Positions 26,109-35,401 are shown, numbered from the stretch's first letter. The stretch is DNA of 64,000 bases from JACNIZ01 sp964344765 (GCA_964344765.1 CAYFOM010000007.1:1-64000), one strand, 5' to 3'. Numbers and translations: made by a program. The notes: generated by a model not told the origin, from the sequence alone.

Positions 26109-28148
26109 TCAATCGAAGTAAAACCCTTTGGTGATCCAATCCAGCTGGTAGTCGACATGATTGGCGGCTACCGGCAGGGACACCCATTGGTTTTTCTCGT
26201 TGTAAACCAAGCCGTACTCTTCCAAAGTCTTCAAATACGGCAGCAAGCGGTCTTCGCCGGCGTCGGCGGTCAAACGAATCTCAATCTCCTTGCCATGCGG
26301 ACGGAAATCCGGAGCCGGATGGTGCTCGGCTAACGGCTGCATGCCACCTTCGCCATCCGGTCGCCCAGCCGGAATACCTGAATCGCGGATCTGTTCGGCG
26401 ACTTCCAGGATGCGGGCTACACCCGTCGGGCTATCCAAAGCCAAAAACGCCGCCGCCGCCATTCCGCTCAAGCGGTAATCCCGCCGCCGACGATTCGGAC
26501 GTCGATCTTGAATGTAAATGTCACCGCCCAAACGCCGCCAAGTCAAAGTGCAGCGCTCGGCGTTCCACTTGCGCCGCCAGCGGAATAAGCGATCGCGCAA
26601 CGGCGGCAAGTGCTCCGGCTCCGGCGGATCATCGGTTTCGTAGTAATAGGCCATTGCCTGCTTGGCCTCTTCGCTGAACGGGAACAGATGCTCGTAGAAC
26701 CAGCTGCGCTTCAACTCGATCCCAAACGAAGCCGGATCTTGGTGATAAGGGCTGGAGCGCACAAAGTTGATCGGGAACACACCTTCCGGAGGCTGCAAGT
26801 GCTCCAGAGTCGGCGTCAACCTTTGCATCCACGCAAACTCAGCCGGATCCTCGCCGGGAAATCCACCGAGCACGTAGTAGTAACAAAGCACGCCGTACTC
26901 GCGGCAGTACTTCAGCAAGGTGATGGCCTGAATGCCGGTCAACCCTTTGCGCATCAACTTCAAAATCGGCGAACTAAAGGTTTCGATCCCCGGCTGAATA
27001 TGAGTGACGCCGGCCTTAGCCATCGACGCCACCTGCTCGCGTTTCAAATTGGCCTTGGTCTCAAAAAACAAATCCACCTTCTTCTCAGCCAGCGATTTGC
27101 TGTCCGCCAACTTCGGAAAATACTCCAAGCCAATGATGTTGTCGGCCATGATCAAGAAGCGCGGTTGATAGCGATCGACCAAGCTCTGCACCTCGGCTTC
27201 AAACTGCTCAAACGCCTTCGGCCGGAATTTCATATCCGACGAATTCAATCCGCAAAAAGTGCAGTGACTCTTCGCACCCCACCAACAACCGCGCGACGCT
27301 TCCAATGGCAACACAAGCGGGAAGTCTTCGGGCATGCCGACTTCATTCTGCGTCGCGATGTAGTCATCGAAATCCGGCGGTAGCGCGTCGGAAAAATCGG
27401 TCACCACCATCGGTTTGGCGCTGAGTTTGGCACGCCCATCTGCACCGCGGTAATACAGCCCAGGAATATTCAGCGGCTCACTGCCATCGACCAGCGTGTG
27501 CAGATACGCGGTCAGCGAATGATCGGCATCGCCGGAAAACACCGCGTCGAGGTGGGGGAACTCATTCAAAAAATACTGACCCGCGTCGCCCTCGCAGTTC
27601 GCGCCGCCCATAATCACGATTTTTTTCGGCCACTTTTCTTTGATATAGCGCGCCATCGCCAACGACGGCACGGTCTGGTGAAAGGTATTGCTCAACCCAA
27701 TCACGTCGGCGTCGGCGAGTGGTTCGCAGAAGTCGGCGATCATCTCCGCAGCCTCGGCTTTCAGCTTGCGCACCGCCTTGCCCGGAGTTGGGTAACGCTT
27801 CAGCCAATGCAAAACCCGTTTGCGCAGCCGGCCGCGGTAGCGCAAATCCAAATTCCGCAGCCCCTCTTCCGCCGACGGCTGCTGCCAAGCCGGGAAGGCG
27901 ACGTCGGTGAACACCCACTCATTCCACGGATGGAAAGGCATTAGCGACATGCGGTAATAGAACAAAAAGCGGCTGCGTTTCTTCCGCCCGGGCAGCCGAT
28001 CAAGCATTTTGAAATCGGCGTAAACGGTTTTGCAGTCAAAGCCTTGCGCTTTCAGGCGAGCGCTGAGCACGGCTATACCCAGATTGGGAATTCCAATCGG
28101 GGCGTAAGGCGGATTGACCAGCGCGACTTTCAGAGTTGCGGGGGACAT
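26109..28148 (-). CDS. B12-binding radical SAM protein, RiPP-maturation type
   Basis: A 679-residue enzyme. The N-terminal part (KVALVNPPYAPIGIPNLGIA, IVIMGGANCEGD) is a cobalamin-binding-like Rossmann domain. The radical SAM centre has the distinctive SRGCWWGAKSHCTFCGLN block, a C-x7-C-x2-C spacing used by the ribosomal-peptide maturation radical SAM protein 1 family. Downstream are ETKANLKREQVASMAKAGVTHIQPGIETFS and YYVLGGFPGEDPAEF. Family members are associated with RiPP gene clusters, and some are peptide C-methyltransferases or similar. Location beside two SPASM enzymes suggests a three-enzyme modification locus. No convincing precursor gene was found in the window. Confidence 0.85.
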   Translation of the reverse strand: MSPATLKVALVNPPYAPIGIPNLGIAVLSARLKAQGFDCKTVYADFKMLDRLPGRKKRSRFLFYYRMSLMPFHPWNEWVFTDVAFPAWQQPSAEEGLRNLDLRYRGRLRKRVLHWLKRYPTPGKAVRKLKAEAAEMIADFCEPLADADVIGLSNTFHQTVPSLAMARYIKEKWPKKIVIMGGANCEGDAGQYFLNEFPHLDAVFSGDADHSLTAYLHTLVDGSEPLNIPGLYYRGADGRAKLSAKPMVVTDFSDALPPDFDDYIATQNEVGMPEDFPLVLPLEASRGCWWGAKSHCTFCGLNSSDMKFRPKAFEQFEAEVQSLVDRYQPRFLIMADNIIGLEYFPKLADSKSLAEKKVDLFFETKANLKREQVASMAKAGVTHIQPGIETFSSPILKLMRKGLTGIQAITLLKYCREYGVLCYYYVLGGFPGEDPAEFAWMQRLTPTLEHLQPPEGVFPINFVRSSPYHQDPASFGIELKRSWFYEHLFPFSEEAKQAMAYYYETDDPPEPEHLPPLRDRLFRWRRKWNAERCTLTWRRLGGDIYIQDRRPNRRRRDYRLSGMAAAAFLALDSPTGVARILEVAEQIRDSGIPAGRPDGEGGMQPLAEHHPAPDFRPHGKEIEIRLTADAGEDRLLPYLKTLEEYGLVYNEKNQWVSLPVAANHVDYQLDWITKGFYFD

Positions 28149-28260
28149 CGAAATAGGAAACTTGTCAGCAAATCAGCTGTCCCGACTTCTTAGCCAGCAA
28201 ACGGATTTCCTTGAATGTTTTCCTTGATGGATCTGCTAGTCCCTCCGCAAAGGGGTTGCC

Positions 28261-28791
28261 ATGGGATTTCCCCCCCTTCCTATTGCCATCCTCGCAGCAA
28301 TCGTACTCGGTGCCTTCGCCCGAGTTCAGGCGTCCACCACAACGGCGGACGACTTGAGTCATTTATGCGAGAACGCCGAGCAGATTTGCGAAGTCGAAGT
28401 TTTGGCTAAAGAATCCGTGCGATTGGCCGACGGCGCGCTGGAAACTCGTTACACCTTTGCCACGGTTTTGCCGATGAAAGGTTCCATGGGTTCCACTCAA
28501 GTCGTCAGGATCCCGGGCGGCGCCGTTGCCGGCCGAGGTCTCGCCATCCCGGGCATGCCAAGTTTTGAAGTAGGGGAGCGTCATATCCTCTTCCTCAGTG
28601 CTGCTGGTGAAAACCAGTGGCGGGTGCCGGTCGGGCTTGATGCTGGAGCCTTCCAGGTCCGTCCCGGTGCAACCACGCGCACGACTCAGGTAGTCAGTGC
28701 GGCGTCGTGTTGCGAGCAGGGCGGACATCAGGCACATGTCCAGTCCTATGACCAGTTCGTCCAGCGCATCTTCGAGGAACTGCGGAAATAA
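28261..28791 (+). CDS. Secreted protein of unknown function before the matrixin
   Basis: A 176-residue exported protein with signal peptide MGFPPLPIAILAAIVLGAFARVQA and a GGGG ribosome-binding stretch before the ATG. The mature chain has ETRYTFATVLPMKGS, VVRIPGGAVAGRG and FEVGERHILFLSAAGE segments and one adjacent Cys pair. Together these suggest a small beta-sandwich. I do not recognise a named family. It lies directly upstream of a metalloprotease gene in the same direction, so a role with that protease is possible. Confidence 0.72.
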   Translation: MGFPPLPIAILAAIVLGAFARVQASTTTADDLSHLCENAEQICEVEVLAKESVRLADGALETRYTFATVLPMKGSMGSTQVVRIPGGAVAGRGLAIPGMPSFEVGERHILFLSAAGENQWRVPVGLDAGAFQVRPGATTRTTQVVSAASCCEQGGHQAHVQSYDQFVQRIFEELRK

Positions 28792-28834
28792 ACCTCGCAC
28801 GACGCACGACTCACGCAGCCCGTCGCCCGGTGGC

Positions 28835-31012
28835 TTGAAGCCATCTCGCGGCCGACGTTTTGCGACTCGTGCCGCAATGCTCATCGCCGCTTTTGGTGCC
28901 GGAGCCGGCATCGCCGACGGTTATGTGCGCATCGTGCTCGGCGGCAAAACGCTGCACTGGAATGACCCGGACATCGACTGGCAGTTGAACCCCGAGTCGT
29001 TCGCCGACATGGATGCGCAAGGCGTGTCCGACGCCGCCGACCGCGCTTTTGCTACGTGGAACCAAATCAACAAAAGTGCGATCAATTTCCGCCGCGGCGC
29101 CGACACCACCGAAGCCGATTATTCGCGCTCCAGTCACATTGTTTACCTGGACCCGAATAACAGTAGCGGCTTCTTTCCAAATGGCAGCGGCACGGTGGCG
29201 ATTACGCCGATCATTTACAGCACCGGCGATGGTCGCATCGTTGACGTCGACATCATTTTTAACGGCAAGGATTTCGACTTCGCGCTGCACACCAACGAGA
29301 GCGGCTTTGATCTGCAGGATGTAATGACCCACGAGATCGGCCACATGATCGGCTTGGATCATAGCCCGCATCATGGATCCAGCATGTGGCCGTATGTAAC
29401 TCCCGGCCAGTGGCTGCATCGCTCGCTGAGCCAGGATGACATCATCGGGGGCATTGCTGCGGCGAAGGATGGCGGTATCGCCGTGCTCAAAGGCAAGTTG
29501 CACGACTCGGACGGCAACAATTTGCAAGGCGGAGGCGTCGCTTTGATTCGCGCCGACGACGGACGCTTGGCGGCAACCGGAATCACGAACTCCAACGGGA
29601 ATTGGACCATCAAAGCAGTGCCGGTTGGGCAGTATTACGCCTATGCTTTCCCGATTGAGGGGTATATGAGCGAGGGCAATTTCACCAGCGACAACGTGGT
29701 GGAAACGGACTTTGGAACCACCTTCTACGGCGGCTATTTCAATCCCTACCAAGTCACCGCGACCCAAGGGGAAACCACGGATCTTGGAACTCTATCGTGT
29801 GTGCCCGACGGCGCGGTGAAAGATGTCTTCCGCCACGCGCAGGTCATTGCTCAAGGGGATACCAAATCGGTTTCGGTGTTTGGCAGTAACTTCGTCGAGG
29901 GTGGTTCCACTTTGGTGGATTTCAGCTCGAGCATTTCCGTCGGCACGACCATTTCTACCGCAACGATGGCCAATGCGTTGGTCACCGTTTCGCCCAGCTG
30001 TCCGATTGGAAGTTACGACTTGTTTTTGGAGCTCAGTAACGGCGAGTTGGAAGTCATTCCCGGCGCCATTGAAGTCGTGGCGGCTGCACCGGAGATCAAT
30101 GAATTAACCGTGACCCAAGGCGACATCAGCGGCGGCGATGAAGTCATCGTCAACGGTGCCAACTTCGTTGAGGGTGCATACGTGCTGGTCGGCGGACGCC
30201 AAGCACAGGCCACGCAGTTCATCGATTCGACGCGCATCGGCTTCACCACTCCGGCAGGCGACGGCGGAGTGGTAGACGTCATCGTGCAGAATCCGGATGG
30301 CCAAGAAGGCTTTTTAGAAGACGCGTTTCAATACTCGGCGATTCCGATCTATGAACAACTCTTCCCGCGCGCCGGCTACCGCGGCGGCGGCACTAAGTTG
30401 TTCGTCACCGGTACTGGTTTCACCGAAGGCATGACGGTAGAAATCGACGGCATCGTGCGCACGCCGAGCATTCATTCGACCACCTTCTTCACCGTGATCA
30501 CGCCGCCGGTTTCGGATTTGGGTGCGGTAGACATTGTGCTGGTAAGTGCCGATCAAATTGAGTCGAGCTACAGCGACATTTTCACCTATGTCAGCACGCC
30601 GGACCCGAGCATTGAATCGTTCACACCGGAAAGCGGTAAGAAGAACGGCGGCACCATCGTTGAGCTTTACGGCGACAACATCGCCACCGGTGCCCAAGTT
30701 CGCTTTGGGGTCGATACGCTGACGGCGCTAGGCGGCCAATACGCCGGCGGCGTCGAGCAAACCGCGAATAGCAAGCTGACGATGACGACGCCGTCCAATA
30801 GCGTCGGCTCGTATGGCGTGGCGCTGGAAATGCCGAACGGTCAAGGCGCGATGTCGGATAACACCTTCCAATTTGAAGGCAGTGCTTCATCCGGCGGCGG
30901 CTGCGGCGGCGTGGCCACCGGCCTGGGCGGCGGACGGCCGTCGGACTGGTACGGCTTCGTGCTGCTGATCGGCGGTTGGTACCTGATCCAACGACCTCGG
31001 CGACGGATCTAG
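28835..31012 (+). CDS. Matrixin-like metalloprotease with IPT/TIG repeats and sorting-like tail
   Basis: A ~725-residue exported protease. The metzincin zinc site is HEIGHMIGLDHSPHHGSSMW, matching HExxHxxGxxH followed by a Met-turn-like stretch. After the catalytic domain come a CarboxypepD-like segment (LKGKLHDSDGNNLQGGGVAL) and at least three IPT/TIG-type immunoglobulin domains. The extreme C-terminus reads GGGCGGVATGLGG, a hydrophobic helix, then RPRRRI. This Cys/Gly-helix-Arg layout resembles C-terminal sorting signals cleaved or lipidated at Cys. The start is uncertain: a TTG at 28835 gives a good signal peptide (RRFATRAAMLIAAFGAGAGIA); ATG 28748 and ATG 28877 are alternatives. Confidence 0.82.
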   Translation: MKPSRGRRFATRAAMLIAAFGAGAGIADGYVRIVLGGKTLHWNDPDIDWQLNPESFADMDAQGVSDAADRAFATWNQINKSAINFRRGADTTEADYSRSSHIVYLDPNNSSGFFPNGSGTVAITPIIYSTGDGRIVDVDIIFNGKDFDFALHTNESGFDLQDVMTHEIGHMIGLDHSPHHGSSMWPYVTPGQWLHRSLSQDDIIGGIAAAKDGGIAVLKGKLHDSDGNNLQGGGVALIRADDGRLAATGITNSNGNWTIKAVPVGQYYAYAFPIEGYMSEGNFTSDNVVETDFGTTFYGGYFNPYQVTATQGETTDLGTLSCVPDGAVKDVFRHAQVIAQGDTKSVSVFGSNFVEGGSTLVDFSSSISVGTTISTATMANALVTVSPSCPIGSYDLFLELSNGELEVIPGAIEVVAAAPEINELTVTQGDISGGDEVIVNGANFVEGAYVLVGGRQAQATQFIDSTRIGFTTPAGDGGVVDVIVQNPDGQEGFLEDAFQYSAIPIYEQLFPRAGYRGGGTKLFVTGTGFTEGMTVEIDGIVRTPSIHSTTFFTVITPPVSDLGAVDIVLVSADQIESSYSDIFTYVSTPDPSIESFTPESGKKNGGTIVELYGDNIATGAQVRFGVDTLTALGGQYAGGVEQTANSKLTMTTPSNSVGSYGVALEMPNGQGAMSDNTFQFEGSASSGGGCGGVATGLGGGRPSDWYGFVLLIGGWYLIQRPRRRI

Positions 31013-31128
31013 CCGAAATGTCCGGCGTTCTACTCGCAACGCTTCAGCCTTCTCTACGTTTCCGTAAATCCACCGCCAATCCGTCCAGTTAAGGGCGAAG
31101 GCGGCCGAGATCGAAGCGGAATCGGGGA

Positions 31129-31134
31129 TAAACT
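31129..31134 (+). promoter_or_regulatory. Candidate -10 hexamer (TAAACT)
   Basis: TAAACT ends 5 nt before the GTG start at 31140, a spacing that would make the transcript leaderless. No Shine-Dalgarno sequence and no convincing -35 element. Confidence 0.4.
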
Positions 31135-31139
31135 AGGGC

Positions 31140-32693
31140 GTGGCTGAATCAGCACCCCAAACGATGATTTTGCGCTTTTTACCTCCGATTCGACCCGCCG
31201 CCCAAGCTCTGATGCTTGGCGCTCTGGCCATTTCCTGTGGCAGTGGCAGCGACGAAACCACTTCGGCCGGCTCAGGAACAAGCAACAATGCCGATCAACC
31301 ACCCGTGGTTGTCGTCGGCATGGACGGCTTGGAATGGTCGGTGATGAAGCCGCTATTGGACGCCGGCAAATTGCCGCATTTCGAAAAGCTGATCGACCGC
31401 GGCGTGGCCGGTGGCTTGTCCACCTTCCAACCGACCTTCTCGCCGGTGGTGTGGACGTCGCTCGCGACCGGTGTACCGCGCGAACGGCACGGCATCATGT
31501 ACTTCTCTGAATGGGGTGCGCGCGGACCGGTGCGCGACGGATTGCCGTACACGTCGAACTGTCGCAAGGTGCCGGCGGTTTGGAATATCGCCGCCGATAA
31601 CGACCGCGAAGTGTTGAACGTAGGTTGGTGGGTGTCGTGGCCGGCCGAAGAATTGAACGGCGGCCGTGTGGTCGCGTCGTACGCGGCGCAAGCGCAGGGG
31701 CAGTTGCTGTGGAAGCCCGGCGTTTGGGAAGACGGCTTGCCGCGCTTGACCTTCCCGGATGAATTGAAGCACGTGATCAAACCGCACCTCGACGCCGGCA
31801 GCCCGGATGGACCGGTGCGATCCGAGTACGAAGAGATCTTCAACATCATTCCGCCGACTGCCAAAGGCCAATTCGATCCGTGGGCATTCCCGCGTGGACG
31901 CGATGGTTTCTTCCGCATCAGCTACCACGCCGACCGCACCCACTTGTCGATCTTCAAAGAGCAGCTCGAGGAATACCCCGGCCACTTGAACATGGTGTAC
32001 TTCGGTTTGCCCGATGTCGCCGGCCACTTCTGGTGGCGCTACCGCGAGTCGCAGGACTTCCAATACTCGATTCCCAAAGAGCAGGTTGCGATGCTGCAGG
32101 CACACGTCGACAAGGCCTACATCGCCGCCGATGGTTTCCTCGGCGAGATTGTCGAATCGGCGCCGGAAGATGCGCGCATCATGGTGGTCAGTGACCACGG
32201 CATGCACGGCGGCAACTTCGCCAACCCCAACGCGGTGCAATCCGGCCTGCACGAAGACGCGCCTCCCGGCGTGCTGATCATGGCCGGCCCCGGCATCCGC
32301 GCCGAAGGATTGAAACCAACGGTCGAATGGAGCTACGACGTCGTCATGCCCGGCCCCGGCGGCCGCGCGGTACGTCAAAAGCGCAATCTAATGGCGCCCG
32401 AGGAAGTGGGCGGGGTCTATGACATCACCCCGACCTTGTTGGTATGGATGGGCTTGCCGGCGGCGATGGATATGAGCGGCAAACCGCTGCGTCGCCACAT
32501 GGATCAGGCTTGGCAAGACGCAAACCCGGTCCAAACCGTGCCTTCCTACGCCATCGGTTATCGCCCGGCAACTCCGCCGATGGAGCCCAGCGAGAACATG
32601 AACGAATTGTTCAAAGAGAACCTTATGGGGCAGCTGGGATACGTCGATAGCGAAGGGTCGATGAAGGCGCTCGACGACGACAAGAACCGCTAG
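31140..32693 (+). CDS. Type I phosphodiesterase/nucleotide pyrophosphatase-like lipoprotein
   Basis: A 517-residue exported enzyme of the alkaline phosphatase superfamily. The signal ends at LALGAL-type hydrophobics and Cys (LMLGALAISCGSG), suggesting a lipoprotein. The metal site VVVVGMDGLEWSVMKPLLD, nucleophile Thr in VVWTSLATG, and VVSDHGMHGGNF, GVLIMAGPGIR and YDITPTLLVWMGLP follow the type I phosphodiesterase pattern. It starts with GTG right behind a -10-like hexamer. The universal-stress gene follows after 11 nt. Substrate might be a nucleotide, phospholipid or phospho-glycan in the envelope; not determinable. Confidence 0.87.
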   Translation: MAESAPQTMILRFLPPIRPAAQALMLGALAISCGSGSDETTSAGSGTSNNADQPPVVVVGMDGLEWSVMKPLLDAGKLPHFEKLIDRGVAGGLSTFQPTFSPVVWTSLATGVPRERHGIMYFSEWGARGPVRDGLPYTSNCRKVPAVWNIAADNDREVLNVGWWVSWPAEELNGGRVVASYAAQAQGQLLWKPGVWEDGLPRLTFPDELKHVIKPHLDAGSPDGPVRSEYEEIFNIIPPTAKGQFDPWAFPRGRDGFFRISYHADRTHLSIFKEQLEEYPGHLNMVYFGLPDVAGHFWWRYRESQDFQYSIPKEQVAMLQAHVDKAYIAADGFLGEIVESAPEDARIMVVSDHGMHGGNFANPNAVQSGLHEDAPPGVLIMAGPGIRAEGLKPTVEWSYDVVMPGPGGRAVRQKRNLMAPEEVGGVYDITPTLLVWMGLPAAMDMSGKPLRRHMDQAWQDANPVQTVPSYAIGYRPATPPMEPSENMNELFKENLMGQLGYVDSEGSMKALDDDKNR

Positions 32694-32696
32694 ACT
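32691..32696 (+). promoter_or_regulatory. Candidate -10 hexamer (TAGACT)
   Basis: TAGACT ends 8 nt before the UspA ATG at 32705. Its first three bases are the stop codon of the preceding gene, so part of the match is forced. No Shine-Dalgarno sequence is present. Confidence 0.3.
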
Positions 32697-32704
32697 AGGG
32701 GGCA

Positions 32705-33184
32705 ATGTTCTCGCGCATTCTCTTAGCCACGGACTTTTCGGAACACTCGAAGCAGGCCTACCCTTGGGCCGCTCGACTCGCCAGCAGCAACAACGGAAAG
32801 GTTGTGCTGGTGCACGCGTTAGAAGGTGACTTGGTCGCCAACGCGCCGGTTTTTGCAGGCTACATGCAGGCCGAAACCCTTGACGTCAGCCGTTATCGCG
32901 ATGAGTTTCGCAACGCCGCCGAGGCCGCACTCAAGCAAGCTGCCGACGAGGTCCGCGAGCTGGGAGCCGAGGTGGAAACGCACCTGATTCAAGGCAAGCG
33001 GCCGTCCGAAGTTCTAGTGCGCGCCGCCGACGAGTTGAATTGCAAAGTCATCGTCATTTCGACCCATGGCCGCGGCGGCTTGGCGAAGTTCTTGCTCGGG
33101 TCCACTGCTGAAAAGGTGGTGCGCATTGCTCACTGCCCGGTGTTCACCGTTCACATGGGTGATGATTCGCCCGACGAATCCTGA
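32705..33184 (+). CDS. Universal stress protein (UspA family)
   Basis: A 159-residue single Usp domain. N-terminal RILLATDFSEHSKQAYPWAARLA is diagnostic. The ATP-binding G-x2-G-x9-G-S/T motif is visible as GRGGLAKFLLGSTAEKVVR after VIVISTH. It is therefore probably an ATP-binding-type Usp. Cytoplasmic stress-related role by family. It lies 11 nt after a phosphodiesterase gene and 5 nt before an exonuclease gene, so the three may form an operon. Confidence 0.93.
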   Translation: MFSRILLATDFSEHSKQAYPWAARLASSNNGKVVLVHALEGDLVANAPVFAGYMQAETLDVSRYRDEFRNAAEAALKQAADEVRELGAEVETHLIQGKRPSEVLVRAADELNCKVIVISTHGRGGLAKFLLGSTAEKVVRIAHCPVFTVHMGDDSPDES

Positions 33185-33189
33185 TCAAC

Positions 33190-33909
33190 GTGTCCGAAGC
33201 GCAACTAAAAAGCCCAGTCGTCGCCTTCGACATTGAAGTCGCCGGCTTGGAGTGGGAAGAGGTCGATGAGGCGACGCGCCATTATTTGATGGCACGCGAG
33301 AAACGTCGCAATGCCGGCCAAGCTCCCGACGTCGAAGCACTGCAGCATCGGCTGGCGTTGATTCGCGGCATGGGACGAGTGGTTTCCATCGGCATGTGGA
33401 ACTTGGATAAGGACCAAGGCGCGGTGATGGTGCACGGTAGTGGCTGCAAATGGGAAGAGTTCGACGTGGTTCCCGGCACCAAAGTGTTTCGCGGCAATGA
33501 ACGCGAAATCATGGAGGAGTTTTGGAAGCAAGCCAGCAAGTGGGGCACCGTGGTGACATACAACGGGCGCGCTTACGACGGCCCGGTTTTGATTACTCGT
33601 TCGGCGATGCTTGACGTCAAACCTAGTCGTCAGCTTTGCGGATATCGCTATCGCGTCAATGATCATTGCGACTTGATGGATCTGCTGAACTTCCAAGGCG
33701 CCACTCGCGACAGTTATTCGTTGGATTATTGGTGCCGCCGATTTGGCGTGGAATCGCCGAAGGGCAAGATGGACGGCTCGATGGTGGCGCAAAAAGCTCG
33801 CGAAGGTCGCTATGACGAGATTGCCGAGTATTGCTTGCGCGATACGCGTGCGACGGCTGATTTGTTCCGGCGTTTAGAGCACACTTTGGTGCCGCTGTTC
33901 GGCAGTTGA
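33190..33909 (+). CDS. DEDD-type 3'-5' exonuclease-like protein
   Basis: A 239-residue ribonuclease-H-fold exonuclease. Motif I is FDIE (Asp14, Glu16) near the N-terminus. Motif II is TYNGRAYDGPVLITRS. Motif III, YCLRDTRATADLF, has the Tyr-x3-Asp arrangement of DEDDy enzymes. It most resembles the DNA-polymerase-B-exonuclease-like family found as stand-alone proteins. The start is a GTG (33190) without an evident ribosome-binding site, 5 nt after the UspA stop. A role in DNA or RNA end processing is likely; the specific pathway is unknown. Confidence 0.85.
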   Translation: MSEAQLKSPVVAFDIEVAGLEWEEVDEATRHYLMAREKRRNAGQAPDVEALQHRLALIRGMGRVVSIGMWNLDKDQGAVMVHGSGCKWEEFDVVPGTKVFRGNEREIMEEFWKQASKWGTVVTYNGRAYDGPVLITRSAMLDVKPSRQLCGYRYRVNDHCDLMDLLNFQGATRDSYSLDYWCRRFGVESPKGKMDGSMVAQKAREGRYDEIAEYCLRDTRATADLFRRLEHTLVPLFGS

Positions 33910-33916
33910 ATAACGC

Positions 33917-35401
33917 TTATTCCGGCGTGCGTTGATCGGCCAATAAACCGCGGAAGTACTCCGCATCCTTGGCGGTCAGCCGATGCAATTCGGCTTCCAT
34001 CCATGTTTCCGCCGACGCCCCGGTCCATTCGCGCCGCGCTTCGGCATAGCTGCGCAAGCACTGACGCTCGATATCCGAATCCGCCGGAACCTCGGCGATC
34101 ACCCGCGCCAAATCGCGCCACGGTTGACGCAATTGCGGACGAATTCCATCGGCGTCGATCAGGTGCAATCCCGTGTTTGAGTTTGTCGCCGTGGTGGCTT
34201 CCTGCGGTGCGGCAAATACAAAGTTCGACGGCTTGGCATCGCGCAAGCCAACGCCGGCCGCATGCAGTTTGGCTAAGTAAATAGCGATTTGAGGAAGTTG
34301 CTCCAAACTCGGCGAACCACCGTCCAGCCATTTGGTTGCCATCCACTCGCCATGGTCGCCGGCCAGCCACGCTTGCACCGGCGCAACCGCAAAACCGAGC
34401 AACTCAAGGAAGTACATCTTGCGAAAGGCTTGGCATGCGGGACCCAATTGCATCTGCCGACGCCACTGCTGCGCGGTGCCGCTGCGTGGATAATGCTTCC
34501 ACGCGGTTTGTGCCACACAATGAGTAGAGGACCGTGGTCCGGATTTGCGGGCTTCGGAGTTCGCCTCGGGAGGAGAATCCGCGAATCCATCGCGTCGGCT
34601 TGAGGTTTTATCGGCTTGGAAATTGGAAACCAATCGCAAGCATCGCCGACTGCGTTTCCACGCGTGCTCGCTGCGATTTTGCAGCGACCGCTTGACCAAG
34701 GTTTGCGAATCGAAATCCTTAAACCAAGTGCGATAAGGTTTGGCAGGTAAAAACGCCGCAGCAAGTTTCACCGCGTACTGCGGCGGCAAGCTGGCAAGCA
34801 GGCGCTCCAAGTCGCGATAAATCGTTTCCACCGGAGGCTGCATCAGGCTGACTTTGGCGTGGCCTAAATCGATAGGCAGCAGCGCATGGTTGAGTTCTTC
34901 AACGAACAGCAAGTCGTCGGCGGCGATGTCGGAATCGCTCCAATGCGCGGCGTGTAATCCAGCCATGCCTTGGACCAAATGGGACAAGTCGTCTCTGCTG
35001 GTGACCCACTGTCGAGCATTGCGGCCGCGAAAAAAGGGTCGTGCCAAAAGACCAATGTCGGCTTGTGGCTGCTCAGCGAAGATCGGAATGACCATGCCCA
35101 TGCGATGGGCGAGCAAATCCCAGTTTTCCTTCTCGCGCATCGCCGGTGCGCGTTTCAACAGTCGCCGCATGCGTTCCATCGGGCGCCGTGGGTGATAAAC
35201 CTTGAGCAACCACTGCCGCGCAGCGGAATCGCCGTCGTCCACCGCCAACTTCCAAACCGTGCGGTGAGCCGAAATGCGCCGCACTTCACCGTTCCCGGCC
35301 ATCGCCAAATCCCACAGTCGTTGCAAATGCGGATCGGTAATCGCCCCCGATCCGACGCGATTGCGCAGGTGGTTCAGGTTGACATCGAGCAGCTGGGTCA
35401 T
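33917..35401 (-). CDS. Double lipopolysaccharide-kinase-like protein (WaaP/Kdo kinase type)
   Basis: A 494-residue cytoplasmic protein that appears to hold two kinase-like domains. First domain, residues ~40-235: VWKLAV, WLLKVYHPRR, GLHAAHWSDSDIAADDLLF and LLPIDLGHAKV. Second domain, residues ~300-490: WKHYPRSG, MATKWLDGGSPSLEQLP, LHAAGVGLRDAKPSNFVF and LHLIDADGI. The second keeps Asp and Asn of the catalytic loop and an Asp-Gly metal site. The first has a less orthodox catalytic loop. Family members phosphorylate lipid A or core sugars. It is divergent from LptF/LptG homologues, consistent with an envelope-lipid role. ATG 35401 is preferred over a longer frame to 35497 that would overlap the LptF start. 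Confidence 0.78.
   Translation of the reverse strand: MTQLLDVNLNHLRNRVGSGAITDPHLQRLWDLAMAGNGEVRRISAHRTVWKLAVDDGDSAARQWLLKVYHPRRPMERMRRLLKRAPAMREKENWDLLAHRMGMVIPIFAEQPQADIGLLARPFFRGRNARQWVTSRDDLSHLVQGMAGLHAAHWSDSDIAADDLLFVEELNHALLPIDLGHAKVSLMQPPVETIYRDLERLLASLPPQYAVKLAAAFLPAKPYRTWFKDFDSQTLVKRSLQNRSEHAWKRSRRCLRLVSNFQADKTSSRRDGFADSPPEANSEARKSGPRSSTHCVAQTAWKHYPRSGTAQQWRRQMQLGPACQAFRKMYFLELLGFAVAPVQAWLAGDHGEWMATKWLDGGSPSLEQLPQIAIYLAKLHAAGVGLRDAKPSNFVFAAPQEATTATNSNTGLHLIDADGIRPQLRQPWRDLARVIAEVPADSDIERQCLRSYAEARREWTGASAETWMEAELHRLTAKDAEYFRGLLADQRTPE

Noticed and set aside
28165..28362. 65-residue minus-strand frame just upstream of the B12 radical SAM gene, as a RiPP precursor
   Set aside because: It ends 16 nt before the enzyme start and has a Cys-rich middle. 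However, about half is antisense to the secreted-protein gene, no leader/core pattern or repeat is visible, and no ribosome-binding site was found.
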